Positions 35,121 through 45,076 of a stretch of DNA of 64,000 bases are shown one piece after another. The stretch is from Shewanella basaltis (GTDB taxonomy: Bacteria; Pseudomonadota; Gammaproteobacteria; Enterobacterales; Shewanellaceae). The position numbers and the translations under genes are program-made. Within the stretch, counting starts at the first letter, position 1. The number at the start of each line of letters is the position of its first letter. Below the pieces are notes generated by a model that ran no database searches, was not told the DNA's origin, and saw only the letters and a list, made by a program, of their open reading frames with translations. The DNA lies in assembly GCF_023283885.1 (NCBI RefSeq), contig NZ_JAKILA010000009.1, positions 62,001-126,000 of the forward strand. The letters run 5' to 3'.

Positions 35121-35226
35121 ATACCATTGCGCATTAATAAGTGGTCACTCAGAATGCGTCTAGCGGTTGTTGATTAAGCCCTTTTAGATTCTCATGAAGA
35201 GATCATTTACTCACGTGCAATGGTAT
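35121..35226. repeat. MITE-like element, repeat family I, short copy upstream of the L,D-transpeptidase gene
   Basis: A 106-bp derivative with the same ends ATACCATT and AATGGTAT and the same left arm (GCATTAATAAGTG, CACTCAGAATGCGTC), but with the interior deleted. Its right end lies about 70 bases before the L,D-transpeptidase start, so it may form part of that gene's promoter region. Confidence 0.75.
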
Positions 35227-35297
35227 CATTAGGGTGTTGGTTTTCCTGTTCAGCGAAACATGACAATATTAAGGTAACAAGGGCTATGGAGTTCAGC

Positions 35298-36719
35298 ATG
35301 CTGAGTCAATCTTTGCGACCAATCTACAACAGTATGATGGGGGTAGTGCTGTTGTGTGTATCTTGTTGTGCCTTTGCTGATAACGTCAATCATTATGATA
35401 ACCTTATTCAACATTTACAGTTACAGTATCTGGCAGAACCGACAGCACAGCGAGCGCAATACCTCGCCATTTTACAGTCTGGTTCAGATGCAGAGCAGCT
35501 AGAATACATCGAAAATATCCAGCAAAGTGTTGCTTTATTTTGGCGTCAAAAACAGGTGGCGTTAGCTTTTGATACAATAGATGGCCATGCATCTGTGATT
35601 GATAAAAATATTGCCTTAGAGCCTGCAGTCGATGACTACCTTGGGGTGATCAATTATCTGCGTAAATTAATGTGGTTAGCCGAAACACAAGAATGGCAAG
35701 CCATTGAGCCAGGTGGGCTTTTACGCCCGGGGGATGGTCATCCGAGTATCAAACAAATCAGTTTGCGCTTGTGGTTGCTTGGTGACGCCAATGAATACCT
35801 TGCTGATGAAGTGGTGTATTTGCCGACTTTGGTACAGAGTGTAAAGCGTTTTCAGTCTCGTCATGGCTTAACGCCTGATGCTGTTATTGGGCCTAAAACC
35901 CTATTTTGGCTAAACCAAACTCCGCAACAACGAGCCATATTACTCGCGAAAAGTTTTGTAGAAAAAACAGCCTATTTAAGTCAACTTCCACAGCCATATT
36001 TACTGATTAATATTCCGGCGTTTGACATGGTATTAATTGATAATAATCAAGTGGTACTTTCATCTAAAGTGATTGTTGGTCAGCCTGCTCGACAAACACC
36101 GGTAATGACAGGGCAGATCTCTAATATCATTATCAATCCAACCTGGACCGTGCCAAGGCAGTTATTGCGACAAGATATTTTGCCTCAGATTAAATTAAAT
36201 GGTCATTATTTTAAAGATAGGCACTTTGATGTGTTTGATTTTGATGGCAATCGAGTTGATAAAAGTGCTCAACAATGGCAGCAAGAGGCTCAAGGGCGTT
36301 TTCCATATCGTGTGGTGCAACGTCCTGGTGGTGATAATGCGCTAGGCCGTTATAAATTTCATTTTAATAATGATCAAAGTATTTATTTACACGATACGCC
36401 ATCTAAAGCGCTTTTTTCGAAGGCTGATAGAGATTTGTCGTCAGGTTGTGTGCGCATTGAAAAAGTACAACAATTAGCAGATTGGTTTGCAAACCGGTTA
36501 GTGATTGATAAACGTACATGGAACCGTTTGCAGTCGAATTATACTCAAACTCAATGGTTTGCTTTATCAAGCACATTGCCGGTGCACATGGTGTATTGGC
36601 GAGCTTGGGTTGACGATGAGCATGTAGCCCAATACAGAGACGACATTTATCAACTGGCGCCAGCGACGCCTGTGAGTTTGTTTAGCCATAAAGTTCAGCC
36701 ACAAGCGGTTGTGCAATAA
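35298..36719 (+). CDS. ldtD: L,D-transpeptidase, LdtD (YcbB) family
   Basis: The ATG at 35298 was chosen because GGAG lies 6 bases upstream; ATG codons at 35220 and 35286 are alternatives. The 473-residue protein has a signal peptide (IYNSMMGVVLLCVSCCAFA), a peptidoglycan-binding domain (VKRFQSRHGLTPDAVIGPKT) and a YkuD catalytic domain ending in YLHDTPSKALF ... DLSSGCVRI with the nucleophilic Cys. This matches LdtD, which makes 3-3 cross-links in peptidoglycan and also links to envelope-stress tolerance in E. coli. It is followed by mepK, as in E. coli. A family I repeat element lies just upstream. Confidence 0.87.
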   Translation: MLSQSLRPIYNSMMGVVLLCVSCCAFADNVNHYDNLIQHLQLQYLAEPTAQRAQYLAILQSGSDAEQLEYIENIQQSVALFWRQKQVALAFDTIDGHASVIDKNIALEPAVDDYLGVINYLRKLMWLAETQEWQAIEPGGLLRPGDGHPSIKQISLRLWLLGDANEYLADEVVYLPTLVQSVKRFQSRHGLTPDAVIGPKTLFWLNQTPQQRAILLAKSFVEKTAYLSQLPQPYLLINIPAFDMVLIDNNQVVLSSKVIVGQPARQTPVMTGQISNIIINPTWTVPRQLLRQDILPQIKLNGHYFKDRHFDVFDFDGNRVDKSAQQWQQEAQGRFPYRVVQRPGGDNALGRYKFHFNNDQSIYLHDTPSKALFSKADRDLSSGCVRIEKVQQLADWFANRLVIDKRTWNRLQSNYTQTQWFALSSTLPVHMVYWRAWVDDEHVAQYRDDIYQLAPATPVSLFSHKVQPQAVVQ

Positions 36720-36991
36720 AATTGATTGAGTTGCAAACAAGATAAATTAACACAAATAAAAAAGTGAATCAGTTAAGCTATGGTGACTCAGCGTTTGAAC
36801 CTCGCCGTACTCTTACATTTCAGGTCCTCATCATCACACAATAAATAACCATACTTGCATTTATGGCCATTAATGTTTAATTTACATGTCAATTGAGTAA
36901 AAAAACAACAATAGTGCGCTTTGCTATTGTGATGACGAAATCGGTGTTTAAGCCGGTAAGTAATGTAAATTAAACAGAATATGGTGTAATA

Positions 36992-37543
36992 ATGACAATT
37001 GAGTGCCTGACTCGCCGACAAATTTTATTAGGCTTAAGCGGTGTTGCTGTGGCAACAATGTTACCTAATACTGCACAAGCAAGCCGTTCTACACATGGCG
37101 TTAAAGACCTTCATTTTTTTAATCGCCATACAGGGGAAAGAAGCCAGGGGAGTTTTTGGATTGACGGCGAATATCAAGCTGAAACCTTGACTGAATTTAA
37201 CCAAGTGCTGCGTGATCATCGTCAAAATGTTGCGGCGCCTATTGATAAGCGACTATTTGAGTATTTGTATAAATTACAGCTTACCTTAGATAATCAAGAC
37301 GAAATCCATGTAATTTCTGCTTATCGTTCTCCTAAAACGAATCAAATGTTAGCCTCTAAAAGCAAAGGCGTTGCGAAGAAAAGCTATCACATGAAAGGCA
37401 TGGCGATGGATATTGCTATCCCTGGGATCAGTACTAAAAATTTGCGCGACGCGGCAGCATCTTTAAAATTGGGTGGGGTGGGGTTTTATCCCCGAGATGG
37501 GTTTATCCATATTGATTGTGGGCCTGTGAGACGTTGGGGTTAA
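36992..37543 (+). CDS. mepK: Peptidoglycan DD-endopeptidase MepK (DUF882, YcbK)
   Basis: A 183-residue periplasmic peptidase with a twin-arginine-like N terminus (TRRQILLGLSGVAVA) and cleavage near AQA. The zinc-binding motif of the peptidase M15 fold is present: SYHMKGMAMDIAI, with His and Asp ligands, and the later FIHIDCGPVRRWG His. It matches E. coli MepK throughout, including KGVAKKSYH. MepK cleaves 3-3 and some 4-3 cross-links, so it works with the L,D-transpeptidase just upstream. The gap of 272 bases before it holds no recognised gene. Confidence 0.9.
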   Translation: MTIECLTRRQILLGLSGVAVATMLPNTAQASRSTHGVKDLHFFNRHTGERSQGSFWIDGEYQAETLTEFNQVLRDHRQNVAAPIDKRLFEYLYKLQLTLDNQDEIHVISAYRSPKTNQMLASKSKGVAKKSYHMKGMAMDIAIPGISTKNLRDAAASLKLGGVGFYPRDGFIHIDCGPVRRWG

Positions 37544-37550
37544 CATTCAC

Positions 37551-37579
37551 TTGTGAGGCATCATTGGTTATGGTAATAT
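37551..37579 (+). promoter_or_regulatory. Predicted sigma-70 promoter of rplY
   Basis: TTGTGA and TAATAT are separated by 17 bases, with a GC-rich discriminator CCGCGCGC directly after the -10. That discriminator type fits growth-rate and stringent control of ribosomal protein genes. The start would be about 70 bases before rplY. Confidence 0.6.
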
Positions 37580-37657
37580 CCGCGCGCTTTATTTGAGTCA
37601 TCGTTGGTCGAAAATGATGACGCCTTTATTCTTTATTACTTATTAAGTGAGTGACTA

Positions 37658-37945
37658 ATGTCTTACACAATCAACGCACAAACCCGCACTGAAATCGGGA
37701 AAGGTTCGAGCCGCCGCCTACGTCATGCTGGTCAAGTTCCTGCTGTGATCTATGGTGCTGGTCAAGAGCCTGTATCTATCAAGTTTGCACACAAAGACAT
37801 CATTAACATCCAGTTAAATGACAACTTTTATACTACTGATTTAACAATCGTTTTAGACGGTAAAGAAATCAAAGTACGTGTACAAGCTGTACAACGTCAC
37901 GCGTTCAAGCCAATGATTGAACACGTTGACTTCAAATTCGCTTAA
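37658..37945 (+). CDS. rplY: 50S ribosomal protein L25, short form
   Basis: The 95-residue protein begins [33 protein letters not shown], split here across the family's RNA-binding motif, and ends EHVDFKFA. It is the short E. coli type that binds 5S rRNA, without the C-terminal CTC domain of other bacteria. In E. coli L25 is autoregulated by binding its own mRNA leader; here a 70-base leader is expected. It is followed closely by a strong bidirectional terminator. Confidence 0.97.
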   Translation: MSYTINAQTRTEIGKGSSRRLRHAGQVPAVIYGAGQEPVSIKFAHKDIINIQLNDNFYTTDLTIVLDGKEIKVRVQAVQRHAFKPMIEHVDFKFA

Positions 37946-37956
37946 TCGCTAATTTG

Positions 37957-37986
37957 AAAAAAAAGCGCCTAAGGGCGCTTTTTTTG
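37957..37986. terminator. Bidirectional terminator between rplY and tamB
   Basis: AAAAAAGCGCC pairs with GGGCGCTTTTTT around TAA. It ends rplY and the convergent tamA-tamB transcript. Confidence 0.9.
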
Positions 37987-38008
37987 TGGCTGAATTTTAT
38001 GCTAGAAC

Positions 38009-41000
38009 CTAGTCGATTTCGAAACTGTAGTAGATATCTAATGATTGGCTGAGCGTTCCAGACACGGTTTCTAAGTATAATTGCGACAATAAGTAATATC
38101 TCACCGTCATTTCGTATCCTGGATTAAATACACCCACACCGTATTTAATCATCAGGTCATCACCAATGTAGCCACTGATAGCGACTTTTCCGTCATCGTT
38201 TGTATCAAGTTGTACATTTGAGAAACCAAACTTTTCGATTAAACCTGTCGCGGTACTGCCAATGCTATTCATTGCGCCACCATCAAATTGAGCGCCTAAG
38301 CTGAGCGCTGCCCCCATCATTAACGAGTTGCTTTGCTCGTTCGAAGTTGAGGTAAAGCCCTTTCCTGTCAATATGTAAGACAAGACTTCAGCTTGTTCTT
38401 TGGCGGGGCTTGAAAACAGTGCCACCACTGGCCGCATGGGGGTACCTGTTACTCTTACTCCGGCGGTGATATCTTCATTTTTAATCTCTTTTGTTGCTTC
38501 AATGTTGAGATTAGGTACCTCAATTGGGCCGACAAATTGCACTTCACCTGTGTCAATGTTCAGTGTTTGCCCCATAAACTTATAAGTCCCTTTGTTGACT
38601 TTTATATCGCCAAACAACATAGGGGGTTTAAAGGCTTGTTGTTGTAATAATAAGTTTCCTTCAAGTTTACCTTTTAATCCCATCCCATCGATGGTGAGGT
38701 TTTTACCCACATTAACGTTAATGTCGGCGATAACGGCATACGGGCTGGTTTTTACCACTTGCTCTGAAATTGAATCATTAAATACCACGTCATTTGAGAC
38801 GGCGACACCGCCTTCTGCTAATGGCACTATTTTAATTTGCCCTGATGGCACATTCACCTGGCCTTTCACTGCAAACTGTTTTCGGTCAAATGTCATGTTC
38901 AGGTTAGGGGAGACATTCAAAATGGCCATCGGCGGTTGAATAACCGCTAAATTGCTGCCCTTTATGTCAACATTTCCGCTGAATTGTCCTTGTGGCCATA
39001 TCAGGGTTCCCTCGGTTGTTACTTGCCCATCACCCATATGCCATTGGCCGCTGAGTTGGCCTTGTTGGCCTTCAAGGGCTAATGATAAATACAATTTGTC
39101 TATTAATGTTGGGTTTGTTGATAGCGCAAAAGCGCCGTCGCTGAGCTTAATGTTGCCTAATACACTGGGTTCCATTAATGACCCTGCAAGTGTTAAACGG
39201 CTTGATAATATGCCTTCTAAGGTGGCGAGTCTCGGGAAAAACTCACCAAATGGGGCGAGGTTTAACTCATTGATATTGATGCTACCCTGTAAGGTACGGT
39301 CAGGGGTAATGTTGACACTAAATTGACTTTGCCAGTTAGCAATACCTGTGGAGTCAAAGCTAATGGTACTACTGATTTGTTTCTCATCCAGTGTTGCACG
39401 CATTAATAGCTGCTGATAATCAATACTCACCGGCTTGCTTTTGGCTCGGGTTAACGTGATATTGCCTGGCATTAACATAAACTGCAGGTCTGCTGTGGGT
39501 CTTTTACCTTTTGCCCAATTCACCTGGCTCGTTAAGGCCGCCTGGCCATCCCATGATATTTTTTTAGATAACACGGGTGACAATAACTGCCCCGGATTAC
39601 CGCTAAAATTAATGTTCGCTTGGCCTGTGTCACCTAAATTAACATCGTTTACTAGGCAGAGTTTGTTGTGCGGATGCACCAAACAAAAACGACTGATGTT
39701 GCCACGTTTTTTGACATGATCCCAATTAAGCGTGATCGGGCTGTCTTGTTGCCAGGTTCCAAGTACATTTGACAAACTTAATTGAGTCAATTGGCCATAA
39801 AACTGCTGTTTATCGAGTTGACTTTGACTGGCCAGCTGAGTGTTAATTACCAGATCACCCTTTGTTGTTAATGAGGTTTGCTGTTGGTGTTGGTCACCTT
39901 CGCTTATCAGGATTAACTCACTAAGCTTATTATTGTTCCAAAAAAGTAAGGTGTTATTAAGCGCGATGCGGTAACGATGTTGTTCAAAAGGGCGATAATT
40001 TGCGACTAACGTCGTGTTATCAATTTTACTGCCGTTGTAGCTGAATTTACTGATTTGCGCATCAACATCTACAATGGGATTTGCGCTGGTGCCATTGACA
40101 TCGACCTTGGCAAAAATATTACCTCTGCCACCGTTAATCCACTGGCTTAAATCTGGTACATTTAATTCTGCATCAATATCCCAAAGCTTATCTGCGGTAC
40201 CATTTATCAATAAGTTAGCACCTAATGCATGAGCCTGTAGATTATCGGCATTGATTGCAAATGCCTGATCAATCGAAATATTACCTTGCAAATTCAAGGG
40301 GTAGCCATTGAGTCTACCGGTTAAGTTAGCCTGCTTAATTGCCACGTCCCATTGCTTATCACCCACATTGCCTTGGGTGCTAAAGTGACCACTGAATTTA
40401 CTTTTAAGCGGATTAAACTGTGTCAGGTAGTCAATATGCTGTAATTGAATGTTGTCGGTTTTGACATTGGCTTGCCAGACAAGTTGGTTTTTATAGGCCA
40501 AATACCCATCTAAATTAAGGTTGCCAGCGATAGACTGTATATCGAGTTTGTTGACGGTCAATTTTTGTTGCTGAACTTCAATATCGGCTTTGATATCAAG
40601 TGTTGGGTGAAAAGGGGTCGTTAGTTGCCCGTCGAACCTGGCTACTTGGTCGCTCAAGTTGCCCTTGCTGGTCAGTTTATTGATTTGAGCTATGTATTCA
40701 GGCTTTTGTAATGGCCATTGTAAATAGGCGTCTTTTAGCGAGACTTGGTAGTTAAGTTGTTCAGAGGTAAGGTCTACCGTTGAGGTTAACGCAAAATGAT
40801 TGGTACCTTTTGCGAGAGCATTGATATTGAGTTGACGTAAATCTTGCGTTAAATCAAGTCGTAAAGAATGCTTAGATAATCCAGGCAAGGTTTGAGTGTT
40901 TGTTGTGTTCGCCACTAATTTTATGGTTAATGGGTAGTTACCTTCAAAGGCAATATCGCCAATAAGATTGACATCACCATAGTCATGTTGAATGTCTAAC

Positions 41001-41869
41001 TGGGTAATCCCCAGTTGGTATTGACGAAAGCTTGCAGCCAAACTGATGCGACTAAAGTGATCTTCACGGCCAGTGATATTCAATTGGCTATCAGCGGCTG
41101 TAAATTGTTTTACCTTTATTGGAAAAGGCATAAACACTTGCGGTAAGTGAGCGAGTGGCCATTGCTCGTTTTGAGCTTGCTCGGTGTCGTTTTTGTTATC
41201 GCTGTGTTCAGGAATATTGACCACAAGGCCTTGGCTTGTAAGCTGTTCAACGTGTAAACCGCTGTCATTCCAAATGGCTTCTGTTGTAAGTTGGTCTGCG
41301 TGATAACTCATGTCATTTACTGTGACATTGACTTGGTTAAGTTGTGCTTTTAGCAAGCTTATACTTACAGGTAGCGTCAGTTCTTGCGGTGGTTGATTGT
41401 TGTCTGCCTCAGTCTCAGGTTCTGGTTCATTTTCAGGGCTGTGCTGCGTGACAATATCTACATTAAGTGTGCTGGCAGACAGGTTTGAGACACACACCTG
41501 TTTATTGATAAGGCACATTGGAACCCAGTCAAGTACTACCTCTTGTGCATTAACGGCAATACCGTCCATTTGCCAAGACAATTGATGCAATTTGAGTTCA
41601 CTGTTAAGGGTGCCTGCTTGATATTCAAGGGTAATACCGCTCACAAATTTATCGACTAGCATCACAGTCATTTTACTACCAAACGGCGTACCAATAGCGA
41701 CGGCAGCTAGCATTAAGATAATTAATGGCACATAAAACAAAAGCCTTGTGTAAAGCTTAAACTGTTTCCACAGTGACGCGGTAAAGCTCAGCCTAACCGG
41801 TAATGGGTTAACCTCAGTCGTTTGCTTGGTAGTGGATTGCGCGGGCTCTTTTGGTGGCATGTCTATCAT
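38009..41869 (-). CDS. tamB: Translocation and assembly module subunit TamB
   Basis: A very long (1286-residue) protein with one N-terminal membrane helix (LLFYVPLIILMLAAVAIG near residues 41-58) and a long repetitive beta-rich body that would form the hydrophobic-groove beta-taco. The C-terminal DUF490/TamB domain includes VRVTGTPMRPVVALFSSPA and AEVLSYILTGKGF. TamB spans the periplasm with TamA and supports phospholipid transport to the outer membrane and insertion of some outer-membrane proteins. Its start overlaps tamA by ATGA. The length is near the E. coli protein (1259). Many antisense frames over it are coding shadows. Confidence 0.93.
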   Translation of the reverse strand: MIDMPPKEPAQSTTKQTTEVNPLPVRLSFTASLWKQFKLYTRLLFYVPLIILMLAAVAIGTPFGSKMTVMLVDKFVSGITLEYQAGTLNSELKLHQLSWQMDGIAVNAQEVVLDWVPMCLINKQVCVSNLSASTLNVDIVTQHSPENEPEPETEADNNQPPQELTLPVSISLLKAQLNQVNVTVNDMSYHADQLTTEAIWNDSGLHVEQLTSQGLVVNIPEHSDNKNDTEQAQNEQWPLAHLPQVFMPFPIKVKQFTAADSQLNITGREDHFSRISLAASFRQYQLGITQLDIQHDYGDVNLIGDIAFEGNYPLTIKLVANTTNTQTLPGLSKHSLRLDLTQDLRQLNINALAKGTNHFALTSTVDLTSEQLNYQVSLKDAYLQWPLQKPEYIAQINKLTSKGNLSDQVARFDGQLTTPFHPTLDIKADIEVQQQKLTVNKLDIQSIAGNLNLDGYLAYKNQLVWQANVKTDNIQLQHIDYLTQFNPLKSKFSGHFSTQGNVGDKQWDVAIKQANLTGRLNGYPLNLQGNISIDQAFAINADNLQAHALGANLLINGTADKLWDIDAELNVPDLSQWINGGRGNIFAKVDVNGTSANPIVDVDAQISKFSYNGSKIDNTTLVANYRPFEQHRYRIALNNTLLFWNNNKLSELILISEGDQHQQQTSLTTKGDLVINTQLASQSQLDKQQFYGQLTQLSLSNVLGTWQQDSPITLNWDHVKKRGNISRFCLVHPHNKLCLVNDVNLGDTGQANINFSGNPGQLLSPVLSKKISWDGQAALTSQVNWAKGKRPTADLQFMLMPGNITLTRAKSKPVSIDYQQLLMRATLDEKQISSTISFDSTGIANWQSQFSVNITPDRTLQGSININELNLAPFGEFFPRLATLEGILSSRLTLAGSLMEPSVLGNIKLSDGAFALSTNPTLIDKLYLSLALEGQQGQLSGQWHMGDGQVTTEGTLIWPQGQFSGNVDIKGSNLAVIQPPMAILNVSPNLNMTFDRKQFAVKGQVNVPSGQIKIVPLAEGGVAVSNDVVFNDSISEQVVKTSPYAVIADINVNVGKNLTIDGMGLKGKLEGNLLLQQQAFKPPMLFGDIKVNKGTYKFMGQTLNIDTGEVQFVGPIEVPNLNIEATKEIKNEDITAGVRVTGTPMRPVVALFSSPAKEQAEVLSYILTGKGFTSTSNEQSNSLMMGAALSLGAQFDGGAMNSIGSTATGLIEKFGFSNVQLDTNDDGKVAISGYIGDDLMIKYGVGVFNPGYEMTVRYYLLSQLYLETVSGTLSQSLDIYYSFEID

Positions 41870-43731
41870 AAATCGGTTCCCATCGTTAAATGGAAACGGA
41901 ATGAGCGCGCCACGGTTTCGGTTTCATTTAACCCAAAGCCTAAGTCAAGTTTAATTGGGCCAATTGGGGATATCCAATGTACCCCACCTCCGACAGCAAC
42001 AACCGGTTCGAGTTGACCAGTATCAAAAGCATTACCGGCATCTATAAAGCTGGCAACTCGCCAAGTTGGGGTTAAATAATATTGATATTCGATACTGCCC
42101 ACAGCTAAATAACGTCCCCCAACAACTTGGCGCGATAGGCCATCGTCACTATTGGTGTAATCAATATACGGGCCGAGTTCTTGATAACTGTAACCCCGAA
42201 TGCTTTGGTCTCCGCCAGCAAAGTAGCGCAAAGAGGGCGGAATAAAACTAATGTCGTTATCGCTGGCAATGTTAGCCCCTAAATCTAGCCGAGCGACAAA
42301 TCGATGTTTATCAAATAGGGTTTCAATCCATTTAAAGCGTGCTTGTAATCGCGCTAATCGAATGGTTGAGCCTAGTGCAGGATCGGCATATTCCATGCTG
42401 TAAGTCTGTCTAAACCCCGATTTAGGATCGAGGGTGTTATCTCCACGCACTGTTTTGGTCAGGTTGTAACCTATCAAATAAAAACGTGGGTCGTAATCTG
42501 TGTCAAGCTGCTCATAAAACTCTCTAATAGATTCAACAGAGTAGCCATATAACCAGTTACTTTTAGAGCGTTTTTGTCTTGAAAGCCCAATTAAATATTT
42601 TTTAGATTCTAACTGGCCTGTATTATCAAATGAGCGGCTTTCTTCGTCATAATCTTGTGTCACGCCATAGGTATCACGAAGTAGACCGAGTTTAATTTTT
42701 AGTTGGTCATCTAATGGGTGACTGAGTGGAATAGTATAGGTAGTTAAAATTTTTGGACGCTCAGGAGACCACTCAGCACTGGTTTCCTGAACATGCCCAA
42801 AACGGTTGATTTGCGGTGTACGCCAAGTCAATCTGACTCTCGGGTCAAAGGTGTCTTCGGTGCTGTTACCTATGTCTGCACCAAGGCCCACTTCGATTAA
42901 ATGACTCGGTCTTGGGCTAAGTTCAACCTTAATAGGCACCAGGCCATCACTGATTTTATCCACTTGGGGTAATACTTTGATGTTACTGAAATACCCTGTG
43001 TCTAGTAGGTCACGATTAAATTCGGTTAATTGCTGTGTCGCATAGGGGGCATCGGCTTCAAATGGAATGAGTGCATTAAGTACGTCATCATTTAATGTAC
43101 TGCCTGTAAAGTCAACATCACCAAATTGATAGCGTTTACCAGAGTCAAATTGTATGTTGATTTGCGCGGTATTTATGTCGCGATTAATACTGATTTCGGA
43201 CTTAGTATAGTGCCCATCAAAATAGCCGCGTGCCAGGGCTAGTGTCACTAATTGTGATTTTAATGCATCATAAACGCCATGATTAAGGGTATCGCCAGGC
43301 TTGATTTTTAGGCTGTTTAACCACAATGCAAACATGTCGTCTTGTAGCATGTCGCCGGTAAAGTGTATGTCAACCCATTGAATAATGATTGGATCGCCAG
43401 TAGTGATATTAAGGTTAAGCTCCCAAGGACCCGATTCGGTTTCTTTAATATCAATATCGACAATACCATGGTAATACCCCATAGATTCTAATGCATCTTG
43501 GGTGTTGTCATCGACGGTAAATAAAAAGGCTCTACGTTGTACGTCAGATTCTGGCAAAGTACCTAAATGGGCAATGATGTTTTTTTCAAGCTTTTTGCTA
43601 ACACCCTCAATGTTAACGTTAAGCCATGTATTCTCAGCAAGCACAAAGCCTGACATCAATAAGGTCAAGGAGAAAAACAGAAATTGGCTGAGTGTAAATC
43701 GTTTAGTGGACAAATTAGGCAAATGTTCCAA
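41866..43731 (-). CDS. tamA: Translocation and assembly module subunit TamA (Omp85 family)
   Basis: The 621-residue frame opens at a TTG; no ATG lies before the signal peptide (FFSLTLLMSGFVLAEN), so the exact start among TTG codons at 43731, 43722 and 43716 is uncertain. Three POTRA domains follow, then the Omp85 barrel with the conserved loop-6 motif QSIRGYSYQELGPY. The C-terminal strand (RSFRFHLTMGTDL) closes the barrel. It is the outer-membrane partner of TamB, encoded directly downstream with a 4-base overlap. Confidence 0.92.
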   Translation of the reverse strand: MEHLPNLSTKRFTLSQFLFFSLTLLMSGFVLAENTWLNVNIEGVSKKLEKNIIAHLGTLPESDVQRRAFLFTVDDNTQDALESMGYYHGIVDIDIKETESGPWELNLNITTGDPIIIQWVDIHFTGDMLQDDMFALWLNSLKIKPGDTLNHGVYDALKSQLVTLALARGYFDGHYTKSEISINRDINTAQINIQFDSGKRYQFGDVDFTGSTLNDDVLNALIPFEADAPYATQQLTEFNRDLLDTGYFSNIKVLPQVDKISDGLVPIKVELSPRPSHLIEVGLGADIGNSTEDTFDPRVRLTWRTPQINRFGHVQETSAEWSPERPKILTTYTIPLSHPLDDQLKIKLGLLRDTYGVTQDYDEESRSFDNTGQLESKKYLIGLSRQKRSKSNWLYGYSVESIREFYEQLDTDYDPRFYLIGYNLTKTVRGDNTLDPKSGFRQTYSMEYADPALGSTIRLARLQARFKWIETLFDKHRFVARLDLGANIASDNDISFIPPSLRYFAGGDQSIRGYSYQELGPYIDYTNSDDGLSRQVVGGRYLAVGSIEYQYYLTPTWRVASFIDAGNAFDTGQLEPVVAVGGGVHWISPIGPIKLDLGFGLNETETVARSFRFHLTMGTDL

Positions 43732-43866
43732 AACTAGGGCTAATGATGCTTGTCACCATATAAATAATGCTATTGTCGCTATAAAGAGGAAAACTCGCAA
43801 CAATATCATTGTAATAAGTCATATAAATGGTTACAAAGATGGACGTGTTTCAAGGACTTACCGATC

Positions 43867-44901
43867 ATGAATAAATTATATTTAACCTTTGCCTTATGTT
43901 TAGGCCTTGGCGCTAATAGCGCACTCGCTCAAGAACAAAGCCCGATTACCATTGCGATTCACGGTGGCGCAGGCACCATTAATGCGGCCGATTTGACCGT
44001 AGAGCAACAACAAGCCTACCGCGACAAGTTGAATGAAGCTGTTAATCGCGGTTATCAGATATTAGAGCAGGGAGGAGAAAGTGTTGATGCGGTAAAAGCA
44101 GCAATTAACATTTTAGAAAATAGCCCATTATTTAATGCTGGTGTTGGTGCGGTCTATACCTTTGATGGCGGCCACGAACTTGATGCGTCAATTATGGACG
44201 GTAAAAGCATGAATGCCGGTGCCGTCGCTGGGATAAAACACATTAAAAACCCAATAGATTTAGCGATAGCAGTCATGCACAAATCACCCCATGTCATGTT
44301 GTATGGCGAGGGGGCTGAGGAGTTTGCCTTAACTCAACAATTTGACCTAGTGCCAAATAGTCATTTTGATACCGCACATCGTTATTCACAATTACTTGAT
44401 GCCAAAGCCAGTATTATTAAGGCTGAACATGCTAACGATGGTGATTATCAAGCGTCTGTTAGTATGTTAAAAGCGCATTATAAATTTGGCACCGTTGGTG
44501 CAGTTGCGCTTGATAAAAAGGGGAACTTAGCGGCTGGGACCTCAACGGGTGGTATGACAGCCAAACGCTTTGGCCGTATTGGCGATTCACCTGTTATTGG
44601 CGCGGGCACCTATGCTGAAAATGGCGTATGTGCGGTGTCGGCAACCGGCCACGGCGAGTATTTTATTCGCTATCATGTTGCGGGCGATATTTGCGCTAAA
44701 GTGAAATATCAACAAAAAAGCATTAATCAGGCGGCAGGCGAGGTTATCAATCACACTCTGGCTAATGCCGGCGGCACTGGTGGAGTTATTGCTATCGACA
44801 AGCAGGGCAATGTGGCCATGCCATTCAATACCAGTGGTATGTACCGAGCGAGTCGAACCGCAGGGCAGGCTGCCAATGTCATGATTTGGCGTGATAAATA
44901 A
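43867..44901 (+). CDS. iaaA: Isoaspartyl peptidase / plant-type L-asparaginase, exported
   Basis: The 344-residue protein has a clear signal peptide (LYLTFALCLGLGANSALAQ) and then ITIAIHGGAGTI, typical of the N-terminal nucleophile asparaginase 2 family. The autocleavage site is KFGTVGAVALD, in which the Thr after Gly becomes the catalytic residue of the beta subunit; GGMTAKRFGRIGDSPVIGAGTYA and HGEYFIR follow. It cleaves isoaspartyl dipeptides and asparagine. The E. coli enzyme is cytoplasmic, so the signal peptide here indicates a periplasmic version. AAGGA lies about 10 bases before the ATG. Confidence 0.9.
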   Translation: MNKLYLTFALCLGLGANSALAQEQSPITIAIHGGAGTINAADLTVEQQQAYRDKLNEAVNRGYQILEQGGESVDAVKAAINILENSPLFNAGVGAVYTFDGGHELDASIMDGKSMNAGAVAGIKHIKNPIDLAIAVMHKSPHVMLYGEGAEEFALTQQFDLVPNSHFDTAHRYSQLLDAKASIIKAEHANDGDYQASVSMLKAHYKFGTVGAVALDKKGNLAAGTSTGGMTAKRFGRIGDSPVIGAGTYAENGVCAVSATGHGEYFIRYHVAGDICAKVKYQQKSINQAAGEVINHTLANAGGTGGVIAIDKQGNVAMPFNTSGMYRASRTAGQAANVMIWRDK

Positions 44902-45076
44902 TCAGGTGTAATAAACTGTGCCATATTAGCAACATAGGCGATTAGCCTAATCGATTAAATTTACTGTCCTCTTGGTCAAATTTGACTAAACTTAAAACGT
45001 TACAGGTATAACGATAACAATCGCGGCGCAGATAGCCTTTATACCTACGCGATTTCTTTGTGCTTTTGGGGGGACT

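Noticed and set aside
36788..37021. 77-codon minus-strand frame between ldtD and mepK
   Set aside because: No ribosome site and low-complexity His/Tyr/Cys-rich sequence; it overlaps the mepK start.
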